Positions 7,784 through 15,286 of a DNA stretch of 64,000 nt are shown piece by piece. Numbering within the stretch: the first letter of the stretch is position 1; each line of letters begins with the position of its first letter. Origin of the DNA: a virus; IMG/VR virus record IMGVR_UViG_3300042891_001130, positions 1 through 64,000 of that record; one strand, written 5' to 3'. The position numbers and the translations under genes are program-made. Below the pieces are notes generated by a model, which worked only from the letters and a program-made list of their open reading frames with translations, did no database searches and had not been told where the DNA came from.

Positions 7784-9729
7784 ACGAAGAATTTAAAAAA
7801 GTTAAATTACCTAATGAAACTAGGTACGTTTTAGAAACAACAACTGCAGGTGCTATTGGAACGAATAGTATTGCTACTGCGGAAAAACCCCTAGGTGAAC
7901 TTCAAAGACGACAGACAATTTCTGTGCCTGTTAATCAGAAGCCTCGTCAAGGTCCGATGAAATCACAGACCGGTGCAGGTGCGCATCGTGATAAGAAAAA
8001 AGAACAAAAACAAGGTAAAGAAAAACATCGTAAGCCTTTTGATGAAGAGAAAGGTGTAGCAGAAGGAATTGAACAAGCCGATCTAAGTCCAGAGGTTATT
8101 GAAATATCCAAGGATCTTTATAAATCCTTGCGTCGTTCAGCCAGAGATTCGTTACGAGCCAAAAAAACTATGTTAGTTATTAAGATAACCCGTGAATTGA
8201 CCCCTCAAGAAAAAAAACTAGTAGATGACACTATGAATCAATCTGGTATTGAGTATCAGATCAAAAATAATGTAAACGATTATGTGTATGGAACCTATAA
8301 AAATACATTAATCGGTATACCATATACACAATCTACTACGGAACAAGGTGTGGCGGAAACAACAGGTGACGAAAAATTTGATAAATCAATGAGAAAAATG
8401 ACTGGAAAAATTACTCCAGGCGATGCTGACGAGATGTGGCCGACACAAGAATTTGAACCAGTTGATCTTGATCCATCATACTTGCCAAGTATGGAAAAAT
8501 ACAAGGCAAAATTATTTCCATTGGCTTACCAATACTGGACTGACGGCGACAATGCAGATGAATTAAGGGCATTAGGATGGGAACCCGATTATGGCGACGA
8601 CTATGTTATGGTGGTGCTGTCTGGCATCGGACACGACGGTCACATTCAATACGACAAATATGATTTTGATGCTGAAGATGAAAACAATGAAGGTGTGGCG
8701 GAAGGCGATCAAGAACCTGACCACGAAATTAGCATGGCCAGCAACGAACTCCAAAGTATCATGTCTGATGCTAAAAAATTATTAGTTCTAATCAAACGTT
8801 ATAGCGAGATGGAAGGGCTAGAAGCATGGCAACAAAGTAAAATTACTAAATCGGCAGATTATTTAACTGCTGTATTGCGCAGCATCGGTGGAGAACAAGG
8901 TGCGTTAGAATCTCAAGTTAATGAGTACGAAACCCACACTTATAAAGATAGTCAAGGCAATGTATGGCGTGTCAACGACGAGGGCGAAAAAGAATTACTT
9001 CGTGGAGCACCGGGCAGTAGTTATGGCGGTAGCAGATATGGATCAAGATATCCTAGTAGATCATATTCAAAGCCTTCAGGAATGTATTTTTATAACGTAA
9101 AACCTGGGCAAGAAAATGATGCACAATCTGCTGGTTTAAAACAAAGCAAAAGTGGAAAATGGTATTCGACTTATCAAAATTCACAAGCAGATAAATTATT
9201 TGGTCCAGGAAAGTTTTGGCAACCAAAAAATGAAGCAAGTGTAGCGGAAGGTATGAATTCTTTATCATTCTGGAAGCGTGAAGCACAAAAGGCCGGTGGT
9301 GCTGCCAATATTGATTGGTATGCTATTGGCGTCGAACACGGCAAACAAGGTATTGTAATGAATCCTCCATATGGTGTAGGCGCTAAAGCCGTAACATTAT
9401 ACGGCAAAGGATTAGATGCCGGTCAGCAAGGTGTAGCGGAAGGCAAGAAAAAAGGTGTAGATGGTAAAGCCTGCTGGAAAGGTTACAAACGTATGGGCAC
9501 TAAAAAGAAAGGTGGCCGCACTGTAGACAACTGTGTACCAGTAGGCGAGGATTCTTATATCGAAAGTCTTATGAATCAACTATATGAAAAGGCTCCTCCA
9601 GGAGACAAATATGAACGTATAGTCAAGCATATTAAAGCAGGATATAGAAAAGACGGTAAACTAACTGATGTAGAAAAACGCAAGGCCTACGGTGCTGCTT
9701 GGAAGGCAAAAAATAAATCAAAAAAGTAA
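7780..9729 (+). CDS. Modular polyprotein with five VAE motifs (zero-frame product)
   Basis: The protein has 649 residues. Five near-identical motifs divide it: GVAE|G (E95), GVAE|T (E193), GVAE|G (E308), SVAE|G (E490), GVAE|G (E554). They resemble prohead protease sites (small/aliphatic-x-E). The segments differ in character. Residues 1-95 are a basic, Gln/Lys-rich head. 96-193 and 194-308 are folded-looking domains. 309-490 is a helical segment followed by a Gly/Ser/Arg/Tyr-rich stretch near 412-430. 491-554 is a small domain. 555-649 contains a two-Cys block ('GKACWKGYKRMGTKKKGG') and a basic helical block ('YERIVKHIKAGYRKDG'). The last two blocks resemble modules I recall in other phage proteins. 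The stop follows directly after a slippery A AAA AAG. Likely an internal head polyprotein; this is inference. Confidence 0.65.
   Translation: MNEEFKKVKLPNETRYVLETTTAGAIGTNSIATAEKPLGELQRRQTISVPVNQKPRQGPMKSQTGAGAHRDKKKEQKQGKEKHRKPFDEEKGVAEGIEQADLSPEVIEISKDLYKSLRRSARDSLRAKKTMLVIKITRELTPQEKKLVDDTMNQSGIEYQIKNNVNDYVYGTYKNTLIGIPYTQSTTEQGVAETTGDEKFDKSMRKMTGKITPGDADEMWPTQEFEPVDLDPSYLPSMEKYKAKLFPLAYQYWTDGDNADELRALGWEPDYGDDYVMVVLSGIGHDGHIQYDKYDFDAEDENNEGVAEGDQEPDHEISMASNELQSIMSDAKKLLVLIKRYSEMEGLEAWQQSKITKSADYLTAVLRSIGGEQGALESQVNEYETHTYKDSQGNVWRVNDEGEKELLRGAPGSSYGGSRYGSRYPSRSYSKPSGMYFYNVKPGQENDAQSAGLKQSKSGKWYSTYQNSQADKLFGPGKFWQPKNEASVAEGMNSLSFWKREAQKAGGAANIDWYAIGVEHGKQGIVMNPPYGVGAKAVTLYGKGLDAGQQGVAEGKKKGVDGKACWKGYKRMGTKKKGGRTVDNCVPVGEDSYIESLMNQLYEKAPPGDKYERIVKHIKAGYRKDGKLTDVEKRKAYGAAWKAKNKSKK
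8053..9444 (+). repeat. Five dispersed copies of a ~15-base VAE-coding repeat
   Basis: Copies lie at 8053-8067, 8347-8358, 8692-8706, 9238-9252 and 9430-9444, all in the same frame. The consensus is GGTGTRGCRGAAGG, with an upstream CAAG or GAAG in some copies. The segments between them share no obvious similarity, so these are linker repeats rather than copies of a domain. They could serve as protease sites in the protein and as short homologies for module exchange in DNA. Confidence 0.75.
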
Positions 9730-9768
9730 GTGAGCAGGAACCGCAAGATCCGGCACAGGATCCTGCTC
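9720..9768 (+). promoter_or_regulatory. Candidate programmed -1 ribosomal frameshift signal
   Basis: The heptamer A AAA AAG (9720-9726) is in the frame required for -1 slippage (tcA AAA AAG TAA). The zero-frame stop follows at once. After a five-base spacer, GAGCAGGA (9732-9739) pairs perfectly with TCCTGCTC (9761-9768) around a 21-base loop. A purine-rich GGAAGG (9701-9706) lies 13 bases upstream, similar to the dnaX stimulator. The -1 frame is open to 9947, where its stop overlaps the next start. The alternative is an indel in the run of six A. Confidence 0.7.
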
Positions 9769-9947
9769 AAGATAAACCTAAATTAAAGCCGGCAGTAAAA
9801 TTAACTCCTGCCGTGTCATTGGATCAATGGGAACAAACTTTTTTAGATGCTGACCCAGAAAGATATCATCAATTTAGAAATAAAACTCCTGCTAAAAAAA
9901 TTCAAATGGCACAGTCTGCTAGAAAACACGCTATTGAGAAAAACTGA
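9726..9947 (+). CDS. -1 frame extension of the polyprotein (73 codons)
   Basis: This frame has no plausible start of its own: the only in-frame ATG is 14 codons from the end, and no ribosome site is visible. It is entered naturally by a -1 slip at 9720-9726. The product begins with a Gln/Asp/Pro-rich repeat ('EQEPQDPAQDPAQDKPKLKP') and ends in a short charged helical segment ('LDADPERYHQFRNKTPAKK'). Codon use and Lys/Gln richness match the upstream gene. Its TGA overlaps the ATG of the next gene (TGATG). Slippage would give a 722-residue long form. Confidence 0.6.
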   Translation, partial: VSEQEPQDPAQDPAQDKPKLKPAVKLTPAVSLDQWEQTFLDADPERYHQFRNKTPAKKIQMAQSARKHAIEKN

Positions 9948-10375
9948 TGAGAAATTTTATAACATTAGTCGAATCGGCAAATAAAGGTTGCCCAATTGCC
10001 ACACATAACATAGATATTAATTTAAAAAATCGGCAAAAAGCCATAGACGAATATCACTACGGGCCAGCCAATCCCGATAAACCAGAAGATTATTGGAAAA
10101 AATCTGCTAAGATATTTGGAGTAAGTGAGACAACTGCTAAAACAATGCGATGCGGTAATTGTGCAGCATTCGATGTTAGCGATAGCATGAGGGAATGCAT
10201 TGCAACTGGGATTAAAGGCAACGAAAAAAATATTGACCCAAACGCAACTATAAATCTCAGCGATCTAGGATATTGTAATTTTTTACATTTTAAATGTGCA
10301 GGTAGTCGCAGTTGTAAAGCATGGGTTACCGGAGGCCCAATTACTGAAAAAGATAAAGGTAAGAAAGCAGATTAA
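9947..10375 (+). CDS. Cys-rich small protein with capsid-targeting-like N terminus
   Basis: The protein has 142 residues. The start overlaps the stop of the -1 frame extension. It begins 'MRNFITLVE|SANKG', again a short leader ending in (L)xE. The mature part has CPIATH, CGNC, a Cys in 'RECIATG', 'YCNF', 'FKCAGSRSCKAW' and ends 'VTGGP'. Seven Cys plus conserved His suggest a metal-binding or disulfide-linked fold. I recall the same domain, starting 'CPIAT' and ending 'AWVTGGP', in other marine phage proteins without assigned function. Predicted virion-internal by its leader and its neighbours. Confidence 0.6.
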   Translation: MRNFITLVESANKGCPIATHNIDINLKNRQKAIDEYHYGPANPDKPEDYWKKSAKIFGVSETTAKTMRCGNCAAFDVSDSMRECIATGIKGNEKNIDPNATINLSDLGYCNFLHFKCAGSRSCKAWVTGGPITEKDKGKKAD

Positions 10376-10376
10376 C

Positions 10377-10940
10377 ATGAGATTTAAAGAGTTAAATGAA
10401 ATTAGTCCTCCGACCTTTAAGGGTAGTTTAACTCCCGATCTGCTAAAAAGTAAACTTTGGCTATGCCAAAATTTAAAAGTGTTAAATCGAGAAAAATTCT
10501 CAACAATTTATATATTAGGATCGTGGTACGGCACAATGGCAATAATGCTAGACCGATGCGGAATAAAATTTAAAAAAGTGATTAATGTTGATTTAGACAA
10601 AAATCATATTGCTATTTCTAAAAAAATACTTTCAGCATTAAAAATAAATCATCAGTGTATCCAAAAAGATGTTAACACGTTAAAATTTGAACAATTGGAT
10701 AAAAACAGTCTAATTATTAACACTTCAATAAACGACATTAATGGAACAGAATGGTTTGATAAAATTCCAGATGGGACATTGATAGCACTACAAAGTAGAA
10801 ACAATGCCAACGGAGTATACGATACATTAGAAGAATTAGATCAAGAATTTTTTCTTACTGATACCTTAGTTTTAGACGAAAAAACTTTCGAAGATCCAGA
10901 GACTCAATATCAAAGATTTATGAAAATTGGCATTAAATGA
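10377..10940 (+). CDS. Class I SAM-dependent methyltransferase-like protein with targeting-like N terminus
   Basis: The protein has 187 residues. I chose ATG 10377, one base after the preceding stop, rather than 10296, because it yields the leader 'MRFKELNE|ISPP' and avoids an 80-base overlap. Residues 40-80 form a Rossmann motif I/II ('IYILGSWYGTMAIML', then acidic 'VINVDLD'), and 'LIINTSINDINGTEWF' fits motif IV. The substrate is unknown. With its leader it could be packaged with DNA and act on nucleic acid in the newly infected cell; that is inference. Confidence 0.6.
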   Translation: MRFKELNEISPPTFKGSLTPDLLKSKLWLCQNLKVLNREKFSTIYILGSWYGTMAIMLDRCGIKFKKVINVDLDKNHIAISKKILSALKINHQCIQKDVNTLKFEQLDKNSLIINTSINDINGTEWFDKIPDGTLIALQSRNNANGVYDTLEELDQEFFLTDTLVLDEKTFEDPETQYQRFMKIGIK

Positions 10941-10941
10941 T

Positions 10942-10971
10942 TTGACTTTAATCCTTTAATTTTTATATAAT
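10942..10971 (+). promoter_or_regulatory. Sigma70-like promoter
   Basis: TTGACT at 10942-10947 and TATAAT at 10966-10971 are separated by 18 bp. The promoter lies 20 bases before the dsbA-like start codon, which has its own AAGGAG. It marks a new transcription unit after the accessory block. Confidence 0.65.
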
Positions 10972-10991
10972 TAAATTATTAAGGAGAAATT

Positions 10992-11261
10992 ATGAGTAAA
11001 TCATTCGGGACCCCCGAGCAGGCCAAAATTAAACAAATTATTTCAGAAGGTGTTACTGTTCTACAAGAAATTCAAGATCTTACTGAAGGGCTAAATGAAA
11101 CTATTAAAGCCGTTGCACAAGAGTTAGATGTTAAACCCAGTGTAATTCGAAAAGCAATTCGTATTGCACTTAAAGATCAATGGGATCAGGTATTCCGTGA
11201 ATTTGATGACCTCGAAACTATTGTCGATATCAGCGGACATGCTAATCGCCGTGAAGACTAA
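10992..11261 (+). CDS. dsbA: DsbA-like late transcription regulator (dsDNA-binding)
   Basis: The protein has 89 residues, the length of T4 DsbA, a small double-stranded-DNA-binding protein affecting late transcription. The sequence is all-helical: 'SFGTPEQAKIKQIISEGV', a central helix 'GLNETIKAVAQELDVKPSVIRKA' that reads like a helix-turn-helix, and an acidic C terminus. Marine phage homologues sharing the 'SFGTPEQ' start are usually annotated this way. It has a sigma70-like promoter and a strong ribosome site, and the next gene starts three bases after its stop. Confidence 0.65.
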   Translation: MSKSFGTPEQAKIKQIISEGVTVLQEIQDLTEGLNETIKAVAQELDVKPSVIRKAIRIALKDQWDQVFREFDDLETIVDISGHANRRED

Positions 11262-11263
11262 AA

Positions 11264-11554
11264 ATGTTAGATTTGTTAAAGCCAACATTTGATTGGATTC
11301 GAGATGACTTTCGTTCTTATCCTTTTAGGTTCATTGTTGAGTTGGGTGCTTGGGCAATATCTATTGGTTGTGCAATCACAATGGCCCTTACAGTCCCAAC
11401 GCCGCCGCTTCTCGTTCTATATCCTATTTGGATTACAGGTTGTGCTATGTACGCTTGGGCTGCTTACACTCGTCAATCCTTCGGAATGCTCGCAAACTAT
11501 CTATTACTTACCACAATCGATTCAGTGGGTTTAATTCGGATGTTAATACAATGA
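11264..11554 (+). CDS. Small inner-membrane protein
   Basis: The protein has 96 residues. After an amphipathic aromatic N terminus ('DWIRDDFRSYPFRF') come two or three hydrophobic spans: about 24-46, 48-67, and a weaker one at 76-94 ('LANYLLLTTIDSVGLI'). I recall close relatives with the block 'YAWAAYTRQSFGMLANY' in many marine T4-like phages, all without known function. The ATGA overlap with the next gene shows tight coupling. A holin or transport role is possible but unsupported. Confidence 0.65.
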   Translation: MLDLLKPTFDWIRDDFRSYPFRFIVELGAWAISIGCAITMALTVPTPPLLVLYPIWITGCAMYAWAAYTRQSFGMLANYLLLTTIDSVGLIRMLIQ

Positions 11555-11655
11555 TTAGATTATTAAAATCACTTTTCCAAAAGTGGAGACAAAAAAAGCA
11601 ATTAAAACAAAGAATTAAAGAATTGCGAAAAAGAGATCCATTTATCTATAAATGA
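11551..11655 (+). CDS. Very small basic protein, 34 residues
   Basis: This gene is joined to both neighbours by four-base ATGA overlaps (11551-11554 and 11652-11655), which supports translation despite its size. The product is strongly basic and helical, with 'FQKWRQKKQLKQRIKELRKR' followed by 'DPFIYK'. I recall the ending 'LRKRDPFIY' in other marine phages. A longer ORF in the same frame starting at 11350 lies across the membrane-protein gene and is a shadow. Confidence 0.6.
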   Translation: MIRLLKSLFQKWRQKKQLKQRIKELRKRDPFIYK

Positions 11656-12527
11656 AAATTTTTGGAATTAACGCACTCAATCACGACACAAGTATATGCG
11701 TGTTCGATAAAGACATACTTTTTCATAAAAAATCAAAAAACAGTCTTTATTTAACTAATGATCTTGTGGAAGAAGCAAAGAAATTTGGAAATCCAGATGT
11801 GATTGCGTGGTACGAAAACCCTTGGCTTAAAAAAACAAGACAGATCTATGCCGGTCAATTTAAAGATGCATTATCTTTTAAAAATTTGCCGTCTGTATAT
11901 CTAAAACAATTTAATTTAAATTCAATTCCTATTTTTTATGCACCCCATCATCTAAGTCATGCACATTTTGGTGTTTATTCTAGCGGTTTTGATAATACGG
12001 CTGTACTAGTAGTAGATGCTATCGGAGAGTGGAATACTGTCAGCATTTGGAATTACAGTTATGGAAATTTTGAACGTGTTATGGTTAAAAACTACCCATA
12101 TAGTTTAGGTTTATTTTATTCAGCATTTACAGAGTTAATTGGATTAAAACCAGTTCGAGATGAATCTGTATTAATGAATATAAGTCAAAAAGGAAATCCT
12201 TGGATTTACCACGATAAAGTTAAATCTTATTTAGATAAAAATTTGCATAAAGGAATATGGGATTGGGACGTTAACACAAGTAATAGCAACGATACAATTA
12301 ATATTGCGGCTTCGGTTCAGTTTGTGTTCGAGAAAGAAATTATTAAATTAGCCAATATTGCAAGGCAGTATAGTAATAAACTTGTATTTACTGGAGGTTG
12401 TGCGTATAATAAATTTGTACACAACAAAATTAAGATTTTATTCAAAGATTTTCATGTGCCAAATTTTCCCGGTGATGCCGGTTCTAGTATAGGTGCCGCT
12501 TTATATATCAGCAAAAAAATTCTATAA
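11652..12527 (+). CDS. Carbamoyltransferase-family protein, Kae1-like domain only
   Basis: The protein has 291 residues. NodU/CmcH-type O-carbamoyltransferases start with a Kae1-like ATPase domain that makes carbamoyl-AMP, followed by a C-terminal transfer domain. Here 'FGINALNHDTSICVF' (residue 3 on), the metal-binding 'HHLSHAHFG' near 98-106, 'VVDAIGEWNTVS' and the phosphate-binding 'VFTGGCAYN' and 'FPGDAGSSIGAAL' identify the N-terminal domain. The protein stops where the second domain (usually ~200 further residues) should begin. Either another protein supplies the second half or the domain acts alone, as in TsaD-like proteins. The acceptor is unknown. Confidence 0.7.
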   Translation: MKIFGINALNHDTSICVFDKDILFHKKSKNSLYLTNDLVEEAKKFGNPDVIAWYENPWLKKTRQIYAGQFKDALSFKNLPSVYLKQFNLNSIPIFYAPHHLSHAHFGVYSSGFDNTAVLVVDAIGEWNTVSIWNYSYGNFERVMVKNYPYSLGLFYSAFTELIGLKPVRDESVLMNISQKGNPWIYHDKVKSYLDKNLHKGIWDWDVNTSNSNDTINIAASVQFVFEKEIIKLANIARQYSNKLVFTGGCAYNKFVHNKIKILFKDFHVPNFPGDAGSSIGAALYISKKIL

Positions 12528-12542
12528 TAAATAATTTTGTTC

Positions 12543-12600
12543 AAGGTTAGCGAGCCATAATTCGCATTATTAAGGTTAACCGGCCATAAACGGTAGGAGA
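12543..12600 (+). promoter_or_regulatory. Tandem RNA hairpins, candidate autogenous translational operator of gp43
   Basis: Two copies of a 29-base unit start at 12543 and 12572, each with AAGGTTA, a four-pair stem and the loop GCCATAA. Stem 1 is GCGA/TCGC (12550-12553, 12562-12565). Stem 2 is ACCG/CGGT (12579-12582, 12591-12594). Three of the four pairs differ between copies and every difference keeps pairing. The second hairpin abuts the ribosome site TAGGAG. In T4 and RB69 the polymerase represses its own mRNA through a hairpin at this place. Confidence 0.75.
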
Positions 12601-12604
12601 AAAA

Positions 12605-15277
12605 ATGAGTTACGTTGATGCTATCTGGGATAGAGAAAAGGACACCGTTTTTGTTGTTGAACGAGACAATAAGAAAGGCAGAATTTATCAAGAATATCCT
12701 GCAAGATATATTTTTTATTACCCCGATACAAAAGGGAAACACCGATCAATATACGGAGAAAGTCTAAGTCGTGTATTGTGCAAGAATTACAAAGACTTTC
12801 AAAAAGAACAACGAGTTTATAGCAATCATAAACTTTTTGAACATGACATTAATCCAATCTTTAGAACATTAGAAGAAAACTATTTAGGTCGAGATGCACC
12901 AAAATTACATGCAGCATTTTTTGACATCGAAGTAGATTTTGATCCCGAAAGAGGATACGCTAGTCCAGATGATGCATTTATGCCAATAACGGCAATTACT
13001 GTATGTCTTCAATGGCTTGATGTCTTAGTAACACTAGCAGTTCCACCAAAAACACTAACTATCAGTCAAGCAACCGAATTAGTTAAAGACTTCCCCAACA
13101 CTCACTTGTTCGAAACTGAAGGTGAAATGTTAGAAATGTTCTTACAATTAATTGAAGATGCAGATGTGTTAAGCGGATGGAACAGCGAAGGTTTTGATAT
13201 TCCTTATACTGTTAATAGAGTTGCAAAAGTTTTAAGTAAAGACGACACTAGAAGTTTCTGCTTATGGAATAAGTTTCCTAAAAAGCGTGAATATGAAAAA
13301 TTTGGTAAAGCCGCAACTACTTACGACTTAGTCGGTCGTGTACATATGGACAGTCTCGAACTATATCGCAAGTATACATATGAAGAACGACATAGTTATA
13401 GATTAGATGCTATCGCTGAATACGAATTAGGTGAAACTAAAACAGTTTACGAAGGAACCCTAGATCAGTTATATAACAATGACTTTCGAAAGTTTATAGA
13501 ATATAACAGACAGGACGTTTCTCTGTTAGATAAACTAGATAAAAAATTAAAATTTTTAGATCTAGCCAATACAATTGCACACGAAAATACAGTTTTGCTA
13601 CAAACAACACTCGGGGCTGTTGCTGTCACTGAACAGGCTATTATTAATGAATCACATCAGAGAGGATTGATTGTTCCTAGCAGATCAAACAGAGACGAAT
13701 TAGGAGATACACAAGCCGCAGGTGCATATGTTGCATACCCTAAAAAAGGTCTTCACGACTGGATAGGATCAATGGACATTAACAGTCTATACCCTTCAGT
13801 AATTCGTGCGTTAAACATGGGTCCAGAAACTATTGTAGGACAATTAAGACCTGTAAAAACTGATCAATTTATACATGAGCAAATGAATTTGCATAAAAAA
13901 TCGTTTGCAGCAGCATGGGAAGGTATGTTTGGTACATTTGAGTATGAGGCTGTCATGCGGCAAGATCGAGCATTTGAAATTACGTTAGATTTAGAAAACG
14001 GAGAGACTCATATTTTAAGTGCGGCTCAAGTTTATCAACTTATTTTTGAAAATAATAAGCCATGGATGTTAAGTGCTAACGGAACAATTTTTAGTTACGA
14101 AAACGAAGGTATTATTCCCGGATTGCTAAAAAGATGGTATTCAGAACGTAAAGAGTTACAGGCTAAATTAAAGGAAGCAATTAAAGCCGAAAATAAAATT
14201 GAAGAAGAATATTGGGATAAAAGACAACTAGTTAAAAAGATTAATCTAAACAGTTTATACGGAGCCATTCTTAATGTCGGATGTAGATTTTTTGATAAAA
14301 GAATTGGTCAGAGCACTACGTTAACTGGAAGACAAATTGCCAAGCACATGGCTAGCAAAATTAATGAAGTAATTACTGGAGAATACGATCACACTGGAAA
14401 GAGCATCATTTATGGTGATACTGACTCTGCTTACTTCAGTGCATACAGTACATTAAAAATTGACATTCAGAAAAACTTAGTCCCCTGGGATAAAGATATT
14501 GTTATTCAACTTTATAACACTATTGCAGAAACAGTTAATGCCACTTTTCCTCATTTTATGCAAGATTCATTTCATTGTCCAAAATCTAGAGGAGAAGTAA
14601 TTAAAGCAGGTAGAGAAATTGTTGCCAGTAAAGGCCTCTTTATTACAAAGAAAAGGTATGCTGTTCTTTATTACGACAAAGAAGGTAAAAGACTAGACGT
14701 CGACGGTAAACCTGGTAAAATTAAAGCAATGGGATTAGACTTAAAACGTGCAGATACTCCAGAATTTATGCAGATATTTTTAGAAGAAATTTTAACCAAG
14801 GTACTAAACGGTGCTCAAGAAAAAGAAATATTGGAGAGAATTAGTGAGTTCAGAACAGAATTTAAAACTCGCCCAGGATGGGAAAAAGGTTCGCCCAAAC
14901 GAGCCAACAACATTACAGAATACGAAGATAAAGAGAAGAAGGCTGGCAAGGCAAATATGCCTGGTCATGTCCGAGCAAGTATTAATTGGAATACGCTCCG
15001 TAAGATGAATGGTGACAAATATTCTATAGGAATCGTTGATGGAATGAAAGTCATCGTCTGCAAAATGAAAGATAATCCCCTAGGATTTACCAGTGTTGCA
15101 TATCCTGTAGACGAACTTAGACTACCTAAATGGTTTCAAGAATTACCGTTTGATCATGCAGAAATGGAAGCCACAATTATTAACAACAAATTAGACAACC
15201 TAATTGGTGTTTTAGAGTGGGACCTAAACTCAACTAAAGATGATAATATGTTCGGAAAATTGTTTTCCTTTAATTAA
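12605..15277 (+). CDS. 43: Family B DNA polymerase (gp43)
   Basis: The protein has 890 residues, similar to T4 gp43 (898). It replicates phage DNA with 3'-5' proofreading. Exonuclease motifs are 'FDIEVDFD' (D107, E109), 'WNSEGFDIPY' (190-199) and 'YNRQDVSLLD' (298-306). Polymerase motifs are A 'SMDINSLYPS' (386-395), B 'KKINLNSLYG' (541-550) and C 'YGDTDS' (600-605). The end 'DNMFGKLFSFN' resembles the clamp-binding tail of gp43. All catalytic acids are present. The gene lies behind tandem hairpins and before the clamp gene, which has its own promoter. Confidence 0.95.
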   Translation: MSYVDAIWDREKDTVFVVERDNKKGRIYQEYPARYIFYYPDTKGKHRSIYGESLSRVLCKNYKDFQKEQRVYSNHKLFEHDINPIFRTLEENYLGRDAPKLHAAFFDIEVDFDPERGYASPDDAFMPITAITVCLQWLDVLVTLAVPPKTLTISQATELVKDFPNTHLFETEGEMLEMFLQLIEDADVLSGWNSEGFDIPYTVNRVAKVLSKDDTRSFCLWNKFPKKREYEKFGKAATTYDLVGRVHMDSLELYRKYTYEERHSYRLDAIAEYELGETKTVYEGTLDQLYNNDFRKFIEYNRQDVSLLDKLDKKLKFLDLANTIAHENTVLLQTTLGAVAVTEQAIINESHQRGLIVPSRSNRDELGDTQAAGAYVAYPKKGLHDWIGSMDINSLYPSVIRALNMGPETIVGQLRPVKTDQFIHEQMNLHKKSFAAAWEGMFGTFEYEAVMRQDRAFEITLDLENGETHILSAAQVYQLIFENNKPWMLSANGTIFSYENEGIIPGLLKRWYSERKELQAKLKEAIKAENKIEEEYWDKRQLVKKINLNSLYGAILNVGCRFFDKRIGQSTTLTGRQIAKHMASKINEVITGEYDHTGKSIIYGDTDSAYFSAYSTLKIDIQKNLVPWDKDIVIQLYNTIAETVNATFPHFMQDSFHCPKSRGEVIKAGREIVASKGLFITKKRYAVLYYDKEGKRLDVDGKPGKIKAMGLDLKRADTPEFMQIFLEEILTKVLNGAQEKEILERISEFRTEFKTRPGWEKGSPKRANNITEYEDKEKKAGKANMPGHVRASINWNTLRKMNGDKYSIGIVDGMKVIVCKMKDNPLGFTSVAYPVDELRLPKWFQELPFDHAEMEATIINNKLDNLIGVLEWDLNSTKDDNMFGKLFSFN

Positions 15278-15286
15278 AAAAAATTG

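Noticed and set aside
10296-10376. Longer start for the methyltransferase-like gene
   Set aside because: It would overlap the previous gene by 80 bases and hide the xxE-type leader that starts at 10377.
11289-11534. Alternative frames across the small membrane-protein gene
   Set aside because: They overlap almost entirely with the hydrophobic, conserved-looking frame 11264-11554 and have no ribosome site.
12574-12581. GGTTAACC palindrome before the polymerase gene as a protein-binding operator in DNA
   Set aside because: It is part of the 29-base repeat that forms RNA hairpins; the covarying stems explain the region better.
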